From positions 913,501 to 977,500 of the forward strand of contig JACVVK020000211.1 of assembly GCA_018292915.2 (NCBI GenBank): a stretch of 64,000 bases of DNA, in the 5' to 3' direction. This document shows positions 9,745 to 20,967 of the stretch, one piece after another. The number at the start of each line of letters is the position of its first letter. Positions within the stretch are counted from its first letter, which is position 1. Position numbers and translations under genes: made by a program. This stretch comes from Batillaria attramentaria (Eukaryota > Mollusca > Gastropoda > Batillariidae). The notes under the pieces are model-generated. The model was not told where the DNA came from and searched no databases. It saw only the letters and a program-made list of their open reading frames with translations.

Positions 9745-10690
9745 TAGGAAGAGTGAGTGAGTTTTTAGGGCTTAAAGCCGCGCAAGCCACAAAGACTAAT
9801 TCGCGGCTGAGTGTGCCTGCACTACATGAAAAAAACAAAAAAGTAACGTTGGACAAAGGATGCAGACTGGTCTACGGGGCAATATAAACCTAGGGCATGC
9901 AGGAGACGCTGCACCTTCATGCTAATTTCTCGAACTCCCGGTTACAAAACAGCGTAGAAAACAAACGACAATTACAACTAGGTAAAACAAAGATAAATAC
10001 TAAGCGCATATACAGCAAATATTACAACTTATCATCTCCTAGGCGCAATAAACCAGTTCGCAGCATATGCCCAACATCACTTATTCCTAACCACTGGTAG
10101 TGCAGACGTGAGTGAGAGGTTAAAAAGAAGAAACATAGATGAAAGGGCCGAACTTAGAAATCAGCTGAGAGAAGAGAGGAAGGACAGAGCGGCTAAATTC
10201 GGGAGGTTTTAAAGAGAAAGAGACAGGCGAATGGGCTGGTGAGGGATAGACAGAGAGGTAGGAAGGAAAATTCCTTAGTTGCCAATGAAGACAACATGCC
10301 TGGGAGGCAGTTGGAGAATAGACCGCTCCAACACGGAACCTCCCCGCCGTGAGGCGGTTCGGGATAACAACGCACCAGAGAGGGGTGCGTTGTGAAGGTC
10401 TTCAACATGACAGGTGTTCAGCAGCACCAGCAGGGCGCTGCGAACAAAGCCCGCCAGGGTGAAGACCAGGTGGGGGGAATCCAGTGAAGTCGGCCTTCAG
10501 AAATGACCCTCAGATGTCTCACTGGACCAGGGGTCAGCAGACACCCGCTTACTGACCTCCCCCCGGAGGAGACTTTAAGAGAGCAAAAGACAGGTGAATG
10601 GACCGAGGGAGGCAGAAATAAGAGTAAAGAAAGAGCAAAAGGGGTGGGCAAGCTTGGCGAAATCAGCCCAGCCGCGTGAAGGCGAGCCCA
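9745..10690 (+). repeat. Dispersed repeat R1, long copy
   Basis: Begins GTGAGTGAGTTTTTAGGGCT. The first about 260 bp recur at 14067-14320. The latter parts (CTTATTCCTAAC, GCCAGGGTGAAGA, AATCCAGTGAAG, GACCCTCAGA) recur at 34140-34800. No open frame looks like a protein family. It could be a composite non-autonomous transposon. Confidence 0.7.
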
Positions 10691-10954
10691 TGGGGCCAGC
10701 AATGTAGGAAACAATTATCGACAATTGTTGGAACTTTACAAGTACTGGGCCCCCTTTCATTAGGATTTGCCCTGTGAATAGGTGCAGCTGCTAACTCGCA
10801 TTTTTCTTTGGGTCCTGCCATGTAAAAAAGACACGCTCCTTAACACCCCCCCCCCCCAAAAAAAAAAAAAAAAAGAAAAAAAAAGAAGCACATCGTATCT
10901 CATATCTCATGTCTTTGCCCAATCTGACTCGGCATAAAGAAATCCACCAGTCCC

Positions 10955-10955
<1 letters not shown>

Positions 10956-10995
<40 letters not shown>

Positions 10996-11409
10996 TTATT
11001 TATATAGCGCTTAATCTACATGGAAGGTAGTTCGAAGCGCTTAGAGTACAGGTAAAGAGACAGATAGACGTGAAGGTTCAGGGCCAGGGCAACTGCATGT
11101 ATGGTACTTAATAAGGAGATGGAGAAAGACGGAGGGAGGTTAGACGGTGCTTTAAGATGAAAACAGGTAGGTTTTTAGATTTGTTTTGAAGGTTTCGAGG
11201 GAGGATGACTGGCGGAGCGAAAGAGGCAGAGAATTCCAAGCTTTTGGACCAGCGTAGGAGAAGGCTCGAGAGCCAACAGAAGAAAGTTTAGTGCGTGGGA
11301 TTCTGAATATCAGGGTATCGGTACCGTAAGACTCCAACACATAAGTAAAACGCCAGAAACAATTCAAATTCCTCAACTCTTTCCATCTCGAAATCATTCC
11401 GACAAACAC
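10956..11409 (-). mobile_element. Truncated CR1/L2/jockey-type LINE, 3' end
   Basis: Contains the end of the reverse transcriptase frame (11152-11409), a short 3' UTR, a GCGCTT..AAGCGC stem region (about 11007-11042) and an (ATT)n tail ending near 10956. The rest of ORF2 is absent. Confidence 0.8.
11152..11409 (-). pseudogene. LINE ORF2 C-terminal fragment
   Basis: The peptide contains IPRTKLSSVGSRAFSYAGPK followed by AWNSLPLSLRQ and ETFKTNLKTYLF. This is the very characteristic C-terminal tail after the reverse transcriptase domain of jockey/CR1/L2 LINEs (R.FS..APK.WN.LP...R and F...LK..L). It ends with a proper stop. No RT palm motifs are present, so the copy cannot move by itself. Confidence 0.85.
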
Positions 11410-12376
11410 TGTCTTTTCAGATGTTGTTTCTTTTCTTTGAAATGCTGTGTCTTTTCTGCTGACAGAATATGTGCGGAATTACTTATTCTCTGAGAGGGCA
11501 TTAGACAAAGAACAGTTTACCAAACAGAGCCTTCACCAAAGTAGAGATAACTTGGGGAGATAATCAGAAACAAGGGAAATGATTTGTGAGCGCAATTGTT
11601 TGTACAGCTTGCATGTCGCCTTTCCCCTAGAGAAGTTTGCCTTGTGGTGTTGAAATCAAAACATGAGTTTATGTGATATCACATACCTGCCTGCCAACTA
11701 CCTAAAAACTCTGTTCATGTAAAATGTGACAGAATAGAAAGCTAACAGTCTGATTTCAATTAAGGTTGTTCAATATTTGTCGATAAACTCGATATCAGAA
11801 GGTACGTGTTTTTAATTTCAACAGGCTAAGGTATCTGACAACTAAACCCGTCAGCGATTGAGCTAGTTAAGGCAATCATTCAGTTCTTGTTTTGAATGAT
11901 GAAAGCACGCGCCGTATGGCTTGACCGGCCTGTTGTCTTGTTTTTGTGTCAGCGTTGAGAAAAGACGTCTGAATCGATCTAACATCGGTCTCTCCTCGCT
12001 AGTGAAGTGCCGCCAAAGCTTCTTTTCCCGCTCGACTTTTGGCCAGGGCACCACAGTACCGCCAGTGGAGACTGATGCGCAAAGATGCTATCAACGTCGT
12101 TTGGGGCGAGGTGAAGAGGCGCGTGTTTAGAGTCAGAGACAACATAACAATACTGACAAGCTGCTTACGATAATTTGCCTTCCTTGAATTTTCCTGACAT
12201 AATAATGAATACATACTTTTCTTTTCAAAGCCGGACAACCTAGCTGTGACTGTAGGTTCCACGACAGATTCTGATTGGCTGTACTACGTCACTCGGCGCG
12301 CAGGCATGGCGGACAGTGTATCCTCAATTGCATTGTCGCCTGAACAGACTTCAGTGTTTACAGACCTTTTCGAAGG
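11410..12376. other. No gene recognised
   Basis: Mostly unique sequence. Short open frames on both strands around 11860-12260 show no family motif. The right flank is the Mutator-like element. Confidence 0.4.
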
Positions 12377-12479
12377 GGTTCCATGACACTTCAGCGCCAC
12401 CATTTCAGCGCCACCAATTCAGCGCGACGAGTTTTCAGCGCCGTACATTTCAGCGCCGTACATTTCAGCGCCAAACGAT

Positions 12480-12527
<48 letters not shown>

Positions 12528-13184
12528 TAGCTAAGCACATAAACTAAATAATCACATTTATTTTTAACAAGTTAAACTTTAATGACAAATTATCTAACAC
12601 CCATGGTGTCCATTAAAATCACTAAAATCCAAATGGGTCGTTTGGTGTCTCTCCATTGTAAAACATGCCTAGTTGGCCTAAAACATGAACGCAAATGCAA
12701 GTCCCTCCATCGTGTCCATGAGAGAACGATCTCCTGCATTGTACTGCAGGATTATGGTTTTCACACGCTTTTTTAAGTCTTTGTACTTTCGCCGCTTCGG
12801 GGCAGGAGCCTGACCTCCAATAAAACGCGTAACGTCAGCTTGAACCATCGCTTGCTCTTTTTTGAGGACTGCAATGAGCTTCCACAAATCTGGTGAGTAC
12901 GCCCCTACGTGGTTCTGGAAAGCGTTGTGAAATCCTTCCAGACTGTTGTTGAATGATCAGTCACGATTTGTAACTCACAACGGGGTATATGAATGATCAC
13001 TCACATCACTTAAACCACGTAAAACAAATGCCCCCCCCCCCTCACACACCCCACACCCCCGGGCTGAAATGTATGGCGCTGAAATGTACGGCGTCGAATT
13101 ATACGGCGCTGATAAGACGCGGCGCTAAAATGGTGGCGCTAAATTGTTGGCGCTGAAATGGTGGCGCTGAAATGACGTGTCACC
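12377..13184. mobile_element. Mutator-like element (MULE), 808 bp, with 9-bp TSD
   Basis: The element is bounded by a perfect 9-bp duplication TTTCGAAGG (12368-12376 and 13185-13193). Its ends are inverted and both begin with GGT and a GACAC core. Each terminal repeat (about 100-125 bp) is itself built of tandem TTTCAGCGCC-type units, visible at 12388-12475 and in reverse at 13060-13175. The interior encodes the end of a MULE transposase (12678-12956) plus a (GA)n run at 12481-12525. The 9-bp TSD is the Mutator superfamily signature. It is an internally deleted, non-autonomous copy. Confidence 0.88.
12678..12956 (-). pseudogene. MULE transposase C-terminal fragment
   Basis: Ninety-two codons ending in a stop. 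The start NNSLEGFHNAFQNHVG and the following SPDLWKLIAVLKKEQ match the NN..EGWHN.F......HP..W.LI..L.KEQ segment found near the end of MULE/FLYWCH-type transposases. A basic stretch, PKRRKYKDLKKR, follows. An in-frame stop stands just before the segment, so the catalytic DDE part is absent. Confidence 0.8.
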
Positions 13185-13369
13185 TTTCGAAGGACACAAA
13201 AATAATGTCTTTGGGACGCCACGGATACCGTGTCGTCAGTGATCCTACGTCACCGTGCACAGCTGCCTATGTTCAGTTTTGTAGTTAGTAGACACACCGA
13301 GCGCAACGACTATGAGATGACGTAAGTGCGTTTCGCGCGCCGCCGCTGTGCCCAGTTAAGAGCAGGCTA

Positions 13370-13610
13370 TAGTCGACAGGACAGGGATAGCCTGGCGACT
13401 TCCAGCAACGTTTATGGTCAGTGAATGCTAGACTAGCGACCAATGGATAGAAATTTCAATAGAATTCAATTCTATCGTGGATATATAGCGGATAAGGGGC
13501 TGTCCGCAGGGAATCCGGATGGATAGACTATCGGATGACTGTCGGAACGGATTACCGGCCGATAGTCAGTCGATAGGATAGTGCGAAAACTATCCACGTG
13601 TAAGGCAAGC
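13370..13610. repeat. Imperfect palindromes, possible MITE end
   Basis: Repeated GGATAG/CTATCC and a reverse pair ACTATCGG..CCGATAGT within 80 bp. No outer TIR or TSD was defined. Confidence 0.3.
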
Positions 13611-13738
13611 TTAACCAGTGCAGATGTGGCTCGACTACCTTTTTACTGCACCACAGCAGCATTGTGTGTATGCTTGTGTCAGTGAACCGTTTTGCAGCAT
13701 AATTAGGCTTTTGCGGGAATACGGCGTTTTACTGTAGA

Positions 13739-13854
13739 GGGGGTGGGTGGGTGTTTGGGGATTTGACGTCCTTTTCCACCACATACGGGTGATATCGAAG
13801 ACCGTGCCGGGCAACGATGAAAAAGCCAGCACAAATATTTGGCCCCAGCCGGGA
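13739..13854 (-). mobile_element. 5'-truncated SINE, family 1
   Basis: Tail and body up to GCCCCAGCCGGGA; the tRNA head is missing. The flanks are TTTTACTGTAGAG (left) and TTTCACTGTAGAG (right), a 13-bp duplication with one mismatch, so the copy inserted already truncated. Confidence 0.8.
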
Positions 13855-14066
13855 TTTCACTGTAGAGACTGAAGTCTTCAGGCTACATGAAACTTCATAA
13901 TCGCATTAGCTACTGAGCATACTTGCTGCGGGAGTAGTTCACTTCCCAGGGCTTAGAACTCCACAAACCATCCAAAAGGTGAACAAGTGTGTATAGCATT
14001 TACTGACGAAGTGGCAATGCCATGAGCGTGTCTGCAGTGCAATGTTTTCTTACGGGTGTCTGCGTG

Positions 14067-14320
14067 AGTGAGGGTGAGTTTTTAGGGCTTAAAGCCACGC
14101 AAGCCACAAAGACTACTTCGCAGATGAGTCAGTGTGCCTGCACTACATGAAAAAAAAATGTAACATTGGACAAAGGATGGAAACTGGTCTACGGGGCGGT
14201 ATAAACCCAGGACATGCAGGAGACGCTGCACCTTCATGCTAATTTCTCGAACTCCCGATTACAAAAAAGCGTAGAAAACAAATAGCAATTACAACTAGGT
14301 AAACCAAAGATAAATACTAC
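14067..14320 (+). repeat. Dispersed repeat R1, partial copy
   Basis: Closely matches 9751-10010, including GACAAAGGATG, ACTGGTCTACGGGGC and ATGCAGGAGACGCTGCACC. Confidence 0.85.
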
Positions 14321-14483
14321 TGTTACGGGTGTCTGTGGGCACGTTCCACGGCTTAAAAAAGGGGCTGAACTCTGTGGAATTTTAGTGATGTATTTTGGCA
14401 CGATTTTAACTGCTTCAGAGGAGGAAGCACTTTTCTTAAAGGAAAATGTTTAGAATTAGACTACAATCTGTGCACTTTGTATT

Positions 14484-14890
14484 AATAATAATAATGATAA
14501 TAATGAGTATTGTATAGGCGCTGTACCTTATTTCGTGAATCGGCTCAAAGCGCCGCGAACTGGACCCCACACGCACGCTCACGTGAATCATACGCATTCT
14601 CTCACACACTGGACATAAACCCATTACAATCACGTGGTGCGAAGGGTCAGCTCAGCTATTTCAATTTCGGAATTTAGAATTGCATTTATTTTTCAAATTT
14701 GGTGGGCTGAACAATTCCAAAGCAGAGGGGGAGGAAGCCGGAGTACCCGGAGAGAACCCCCGACGATCGGGCGGAATGAACGCTGTCACAAACGAGAAGG
14801 AAAAAAATCTTTGCCCCGAGTGCGACTCGAACCACTGGCCTCTCGCGTTGGTGACAAGTCTCTTAACCACTAGACCACCGACCGCCATTA
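14484..14890 (-). mobile_element. tRNA-derived SINE, family 2, full length
   Basis: About 400 bp on the minus strand. The tRNA-like head is at 14820-14888 (GTGGTCTAGTGGTTAAGAG as box A and GTGGTTCGAGTC as box B), then a central body with TCGTCGGGGGTTCTCTCCGG and a GCGCTTTGAGCCGATTC stem. It ends in an (ATT)n tail. Other copies are at 49031, 53626 and 56463. The tail resembles those of the LINE-like elements here. Confidence 0.88.
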
Positions 14891-14929
14891 TTATTGTATG
14901 ATGTTAAGAGCTACAGAGGAGAAAACACA

Positions 14930-15000
14930 CATGGGGGGGGGGGGGGGGGGGTGAATTCTTAGCCAAAGGTGGAAATCCGCCAAAATATGGACGATTTTAA
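14930..15000 (+). repeat. Dispersed repeat with poly-G
   Basis: About 19 G followed by AAAGGTGGAAATCCGCCAAA, the reverse counterpart of 2900-2975. Confidence 0.6.
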
Positions 15001-16130
15001 GCCTTGACCGCACTTTCACTGGACAACACGAGCAGCCTGTGATCATGACATCGCATGCTGTTGTAGGCGCAATTTACTGCAATGCAATCCACAACACGAA
15101 CTTTCCACAATCAGTCGCGTCAGCTGTTGAGCATGCTATTGCAGGAGCAAGTCACTAATCATCCAATCCTCTACATGAACCTCCATATATCACGACAGCC
15201 ATTGGGCCTTGGACAGAAATCGAGCAGGAAAAGAAACCATACGAGTCGTCAGTGTCAGGACAGTGAACATCGATTCTGGCCAACTGGTTCACTGGGCAAG
15301 AACTGGGGGAAGGGGAAGGGGAAGACGAGGGGGGGGGGGGGGGGGGGGGGGGGGGTTGAGGACTGAACAGGTGTAAATGATGTCACGGGGAGCTTGTCGG
15401 AGTAATCAATGTCTAGCAACAATTCTCCCAGTATGTGCGCAAGACTGCGGAGGTCTACGACCATCGGCCAAAGAACTTCCCAAGTGCCTTTTTAATCTAT
15501 GGCAGTTATGCCCTTTTTTGTCCAGATGGCGGTAGAGGTGATTACGGTCGTGTAATGTCAGCCCTGCTGGAGGCAGTACTGTCGAATCTTGTGTCTATTT
15601 ACTTACCCTCTGACGTATGTCTTTTATCAAGTCACGAGCAGAGTGCGTGAAGATCTTAACATCGACGCCGTTCTTCGGATAAAGTATAAATCTCTTTACA
15701 CCGTGGTTTCCCGCCTAGCTCAGTGACATACTTTGCCGACGGCACGGCCTGTCCAATAATTCTCCTGATATACATGGAGTTTTCACATATGAGGTGCCCC
15801 CGATAATGGAAAATACACCACAGGAGTTTGCTGATTTCAACCGAAAAAACGGCGAGTTTTAACGAGCGTATGTAATCAGTTGCGCTGGCCGGACTGACCG
15901 ACCATCGAAGGCCCCATATCAAATTGACCGGCAAACGCCAGCGGCATTTAAAGCCTCTTGCGCGTTCAAAGCTCTAAGGTTATTTGCCAGATAGAAGGAT
16001 ATTTCATTTGGCCATCGCGACCGTTTTCGGGACTTCGTGGCTTACAGAAATATGTCTTTCTTTGAGTCCACGGCCCATCCCTGAACAGACTGGGACTCGA
16101 AAACTCTTCTAAAATTAGCATCCAATCAGC
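15001..16130. other. No gene recognised; poly-G at about 15330
   Basis: Largely unique sequence with a poly-G run of about 25 at 15330-15354. On the minus strand, 15680-15840 has an open stretch bounded by AG and GTATGT splice-like sites, but no protein family was recognised. Confidence 0.35.
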
Positions 16131-16134
16131 GCCG

Positions 16135-16290
16135 CCGTCTCAGTGGCTGGTCCTCAGTCCGCAACCAAATAACGTCGTCTGCTCAGTACGCGGTACACTC
16201 AAGTCCTAGAGCAACATTATACCCCCGGCCAGAGTCGCCACAATGGTTTCAGGTGCTATGATTATTGTGACTGACCCACGTGACTGATTC
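16135..16290 (+). repeat. Dispersed repeat R2
   Basis: TGGTCCTCAGTCCGCAACC, AATAACGTCGTC, CGCGGTACAC, CACAATGGTTTCAG and GTGACTGATTCTG appear in the same order at 37848-38010 and in reverse at 6233-6345. Confidence 0.75.
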
Positions 16291-16317
16291 TGATGCACAA
16301 ATTAAGCGCATACGATG

Positions 16318-16366
16318 AGACACGTGGTGGAAAAGGACGTTAAACATGAACATCCACCCATCCGCA
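16318..16366 (+). mobile_element. SINE family 1 tail fragment
   Basis: CACGTGGTGGAAAAGGACG, TTAAAC and a CATCCACCCATCC tail. Only the last about 50 bp are present. Confidence 0.5.
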
Positions 16367-17857
16367 TAATCATGATTTAAAGTGTTTTCACACCCTGCTG
16401 TATGCGTGTCATACGTATTGAGATTCTAAGCGTATCCGTGCGTAATTCTGTCTCTGGAGCAAAGCAACTCAGGCCGGGGCGATTAAAAATGGAAAATACT
16501 GACAACGGCAAGCCTATTTGTAGGAGCGCTCAGCTCGGAAGGGAACAGTACAAAGTAGAATCAATGGAAATAAGCGGAAAACGCCCAGCAGTTTATTCTA
16601 TTCGTGGACGATTTCTTTCATCAAGTCAGTTTGTTTTGCGTCATTCTGACGGATGGACAGTTAAACACAGGGCAGAGAGAAAATCCAAGATCAATGTTAT
16701 CAAAGACCGTTAACCAAAACCGAGAGTAAAAACAACTTGTGCCACACACACACACACACACACGATGCTACGCTTAGTCGGACAAGTGTGCCTGAAATCC
16801 ACACTGAGGCACTAAAACCGTTTTCTCTCTGTCTCTCTTCCGCTAAGGGAGTTCTTCGAGTCACGGCCGTTCTCAACGGAAACACAATAATGGTAATCTC
16901 TGATCACTAGACGCCAAAAACAAACTACTTTCCATTTTTGACTGTCCTTCCGTTTTGTTTCGAACTCGACTGTAAGCAGCCTCAGCTAAGCACGTAAGAC
17001 CTTGATCTTCAATCGTTTGTCGAGTGAGAGAAGTGTTACGCAGCTCTGCCCGAGCCAAGGAAGACAAGCATTGAATGTTTCTCGCTGAAGAGTAGCAGAG
17101 TTCTTTCCCTTGTTACGCTCGGCGACGGCTGGCCAGCAAAAAAAACCCCTGTTGTTTCTGTTTGCATACATACATGTGCATCAGGCGGATGAATGAATCT
17201 TAAAAAAAACAACAACAACAACAACTGATTTTTGTCTTTACTTAATTTTGACTATGGACTCAACCACACATACCTTGAACTTTCACCGTACTTCCTATGT
17301 CTGGACTTTGACACAGGTGCACATTAATGCCGGCATATCCTTCATTTTTTTTTTTTTTTTAATACCTTGTGTTCTGCCTCTAGGTATTCCTCAAATATGT
17401 GTATGCCATCCATGCCCAACCCCAAAATTGTAATTACATGATTAAAAGTGATAGGATTAACTATCAAAGTGGCCACACACTTTCACTATAATATTATGAT
17501 GCCAGCTATGTAATGTCCAACCCGCAACTCTCTGCCCAGTGCAAATAGTATTGAGTATGGACCCTAGTTCAGCAAGGATTTACACATGTACACAGGCTTT
17601 GGTTTCAGGTGGCAGACTGGTGTTTATGTGGTAAGCATCTGACCGCCAGCACAGCGAGCCAGCGTCGTAGGAACCTTGACCTGTCACTGTATCAGTTGTA
17701 TGGGTCGGCATGGACACAGGATGTACATGATGAGGTTTTACACAAAGCATGGCGAAGGTTAAACAAAATAAAGTCACTGTTCAGACAAGCGAAACAATGA
17801 AGTCTCTCTCCTTCCACACATCATTCATTCTCAACAGTCCGTCGGAGCGCAGGTTGT
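16367..17857. other. No gene recognised
   Basis: A 103-codon plus-strand open frame at 16402 has no known motif. A short (CA)n lies at 16743-16762 and a poly-T at 17345-17360. The right end is probably the 3' UTR of the ubiquitin-like gene on the minus strand. Confidence 0.4.
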
Positions 17858-17980
17858 TCAGTTTGTGCACCTGACTTCAATCATAGCACCAATGTCTACA
17901 TTCAGCTCATCCAAAGTTTTTGTTTCGTCCATCTGCTCTGCTCTGTAGAACCACAACTGCGCGTCAGGTGGAACATCAAT
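17858..17980 (-). CDS. Ubiquitin-like-domain gene, terminal exon
   Basis: The exon starts after a strong acceptor (TTTCATTTCAG) in phase 0 and ends with TGA at 17858-17860. It encodes 40 residues beginning IDVPPDAQLWFYRAEQMD and ending in IEVRCTN. Joined to the exon at 20417-20566 it completes a ubiquitin-like beta-grasp: the turn PP..Q..FY.....D..TLDEL.V..G..IEV is the second half of the ubiquitin fold. There is no terminal Gly-Gly, so it is a built-in domain and not a conjugated modifier. I cannot name the family. Confidence 0.72.
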   Translation of the reverse strand: MDVPPDAQLWFYRAEQMDETKTLDELNVDIGAMIEVRCTN

Positions 17981-17999
17981 CTGAAATGAAAGAAAGACG

Positions 18000-18026
18000 T
18001 AAAGCCAACTGCCCTGGGCAAATTTG

Positions 18027-18089
<63 letters not shown>

Positions 18090-18246
18090 TTTGTATGTGT
18101 GTGTTGTGGTGTGGTGTTTGTGTGTGTTTGAACGTACGTGATGATGCTGTAATCCAGTAATAAAACCCCTGATAAAGGCCCTTGGCAAAAATAATTTCCC
18201 TCTGAAGTACATTCCTTCAAAGCCAACTGCCCTGGGCAAATTTGTA

Positions 18247-18301
<55 letters not shown>

Positions 18302-18782
18302 GTGGTGTGGTGTTTGTGTGTGTTTGAACGTACCGGAACGTGATGATGCTGTAATCCAGCAATAAAACCCCTGATAAAGGCCCTTCGCAAAAATAATTTC
18401 CGTCTGAAGTACATTCCTTCAAAGCCAACTGCCCTGGGCAAATTTGTAGTGTGTGTGTGTGTGTGCGTGTGCGTGTGTGTGTGTGTTGTGGTGTGGTGTT
18501 TGTGTGTGTTTGAACGTACGTGATGATGCTGTAATCCAGCAATAAAACCCCTGATAAAGGCCCTTGGCAAAAATAATTTCCGTCTGAAGTACATTCCTTC
18601 AAAGCCAACTGCCCTGGGCAAATTTGTAGTGTGTGTGTGTGTGTGCGTGTGCGTGTGTGTGTGTGTTGTGGTGTGGTGTTTGTGTGTGTTTGAACGTACG
18701 TGATGATGCTGTAATCCAGCGATAAAACCCCTGATAAAGGCCCTTGGCAAAAATAATTTCCCTCTGAAGTACATTCCTTCAA
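18000..18782. repeat. Tandem repeat of about 180-220 bp x 4 with internal (GT)n
   Basis: Four copies start at 18000, 18219, 18420 and 18600 with AAGCCAACTGCCCTGGGC. Each has a (GT)n block, GTGGTGTGGTGTTTG and ends in GAAGTACATTCCTTC. Lengths differ mainly through the GT block. The array sits in the last intron of the ubiquitin-like gene, only about 20 bp upstream (in transcript sense) of the terminal exon. Long open frames across it are artefacts. Confidence 0.95.
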
Positions 18783-19374
18783 GACTAAAGGCTAGCAATA
18801 GGTTGATACACAAATGGTCTGCATGCTCAGCCCCCCAACAAAAAACAAACAAATTTTTAAAAAAAACCTTTGCAATTTGGTGCATTTTCATCATTATTTT
18901 AAGTGCTTCGAAGGAGGAAGGAAGAAAACACATTTTCTTTTCAGAGGAAAATTTTCAACCAACTGGTGAAATCCTCCAAACAGAGGAATATTTTAAACCC
19001 TGGGTTTCTGAAGTCTGTGTGTGCGTGCGTGCGTGCTTGGGTTGGGACCGCCTACAACAGAAACCGATACCAGGCCAGCCGATCCCTGTACAATGAAGCC
19101 CTTTGTTAGCTAGCAGGCCGGTATTTTTTTTTGTATTTTTTTTTGTACAGTATTAATGACAATTAACCCATAGATGACAACAAGAAGTTTTTGGCCTGAG
19201 ACAGGTTTGAGCGTATCATGAACTTCACAGTTACTAGAGTTAGGAAAACTTGTTGATTTCATCTGTTCCCTAGGTTTAAATAATTCACATGTAACATACT
19301 TTACAGGGTTCTTTCTTTTCATTACTTATAATTCTAAACTTTTTAACCTTCCGGCTACGTCGCTAAAAAAACTT

Positions 19375-19635
19375 CTTAGTCCTACATCGTGTGAAACAAC
19401 TTACCCATGGTTTTTAAATAGGTAATTTTCGACTTATTCCTAGTCCTACGTCGTGGGAAACAAATTACCCATGGTTTTTATATAGGCAGATTGCAGCTTA
19501 TTCCTAGTCCTACATCGTGGGAAACAAATTACCCATGGTTTTTAGAAAGGTAAATTTCAACTTATTCCTAGTCCTACATCGTGGGAAACAAATTACACAT
19601 GGTTTTTATATACGGGTAGGCAATTCACAACTTAT
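19375..19635. repeat. 64-bp tandem repeat x 4
   Basis: Units at 19381, 19445, 19509 and 19573 with CCTACATCGTGGGAAACAAA, TTACCCATGGTTTTTA and CTTATTCCTAGT. It lies in the same intron as the array at 18 kb. Confidence 0.92.
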
Positions 19636-19839
19636 TCTTATTTATTGTTTAATTACTCTGCTAATTACAAGTTAAACAACACAATTTTTGGCATGAACAT
19701 AGTCAAACCATTTATTGACAAAGTCATGAAATTTCAAAGGTGTGACCTAAATATTGACCGAGATACGTTCATCTAAAGCAATGTGTGTGCAACTTTTTAC
19801 CCACGACGTCGTCCGAAGGTTAAGTGCTCGATGAATACT

Positions 19840-20250
19840 TGGGATAACTCCTGGTAAAAGTGTTTCGCATAAACACCGCCACTGTTGAGCCAGTGGTCTT
19901 CCCAAAGGCTATCTTAGAGTTCGGCAAACGTGTGATGTTGCCATCAGCGGCTACACGGGACTGAACCAGACACCCATACCAGCCCATATCATGTATGTGT
20001 TTACAGTTGTAGGGTAATTAGGTGTCACGTGGTGCCAATTATGCCCATTTATGGCTCACGCATTACACTGTAACACTTATCAGCCAGTACACTTGCATTT
20101 TGGTTCATATCTTAGCAACGATGGCATGGAAAGGGCTCATATTTTGCTCACATCTAAATAAGACTATATTCTTGTAACCACCATAATCTTAGGTCGATTG
20201 GTGAGCTTACACAAGCTGCGGTATGTATTTCTTAAATACTTGGTACAAAC
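19840..20250 (+). repeat. Dispersed repeat R5
   Basis: Shares GTTGAGCCAGTGGTCTTCCC, a TTTTAGAG-like block, GATGTTGCCATC and TTTTGCTCACATCTAAAT with 55243-55560 and with the reverse copy at 55960-56195. Confidence 0.6.
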
Positions 20251-20416
20251 TGACCTCTGAGTTCAGAACTGTATCATTATAATTTATATCGGAACTGAAA
20301 TAGCTATATGACATACAGCTGTGTTTGGAGTGAATTTAAATCATATATTCGTAAATACCGACTCAGGGTGGTTGAAAGCAGTGGTGGGGGTGGAAGACAT
20401 TTTCAAGACACTTTAC

Positions 20417-20566
20417 CAGCGTTGCTAGCTCCTGTTTGAGGACTGAGATGGTAACGTCCGTCGGGAAGTCAATCTCCATGTGCTGGATGGCCCCTTGTCG
20501 CGACAGCACGATCCGCACTTCCAGGAAGCCCTCTGCCTCAAAGTCCACATCGTGCCACCTCTCAAC
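20417..20566 (-). CDS. Ubiquitin-like-domain gene, penultimate exon
   Basis: Exactly 50 codons in phase 0, between acceptor CTGCACCAG and donor GTAAAG. It begins VERWHDVDFEAEGFLEVRIV and continues with EIDFPTDVTISVLKQELATL. The last about 36 residues form the first strands and helix of a ubiquitin-like domain that is completed by the terminal exon at 17858-17980. The splice phases of all three exons agree. Confidence 0.72.
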
Positions 20567-20634
20567 CTGGTGCAGACAAAAAGAAATGTAATACAATACA
20601 TGACTATACAATATACACCCTGTAGCTTACCTAC

Positions 20635-20720
20635 CTCAGTACCTGTCAATGAAATACAGTACATCTCCACTGCAGATGCAGTAACATCTTCTGAGCCAGG
20701 TGGTGACCAGTGCTCACTTC
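20635..20720 (-). CDS. Ubiquitin-like-domain gene, third-last exon
   Basis: 86 nt: two bases completing a split codon, then 28 codons containing SEHWSPPGSEDVTASAVEM, ending before donor GTAGGT in phase 0. The acceptor is a good pyrimidine tract plus CTGCAG. It reads directly into the next exon. The upstream exon must end in phase 1. One untested possibility is the minus-strand frame starting at 24563. Support is splice sites and phase only; there is no recognisable domain. Confidence 0.5.
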
Positions 20721-20934
20721 CTGCAGGAAAAAACAAAACAAAACCAAAAACCCACAAAAACCAAAAACACACCATCACTACATTTAGAAAACAGTCCCTG
20801 GTAAAACAAGTCATCCAGCTGTGAGGAGGGCTAGAGTACTGACCGGGAGAGACGAGTATGCATGAACGAGTATGAACCATCACTGATACTATCACTAAAT
20901 CAGCAACCTAACCATGTCGCTGTTAAACACCATG

Positions 20935-20935
<1 letters not shown>

Positions 20936-20967
<32 letters not shown>
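20936..20967. repeat. Poly-G run
   Basis: About 30 G. Its true length is uncertain. Confidence 0.9.

Noticed and set aside
15680..15840. Exon on the minus strand
   Set aside because: Splice-like AG and GTATGT only; no recognisable protein and no neighbouring exon in phase.
17976..18933. Repeat protein with FIRGFIAGLQHHH motif
   Set aside because: It is a reading of the four-unit intronic array; the real terminal exon is in the flanking part.
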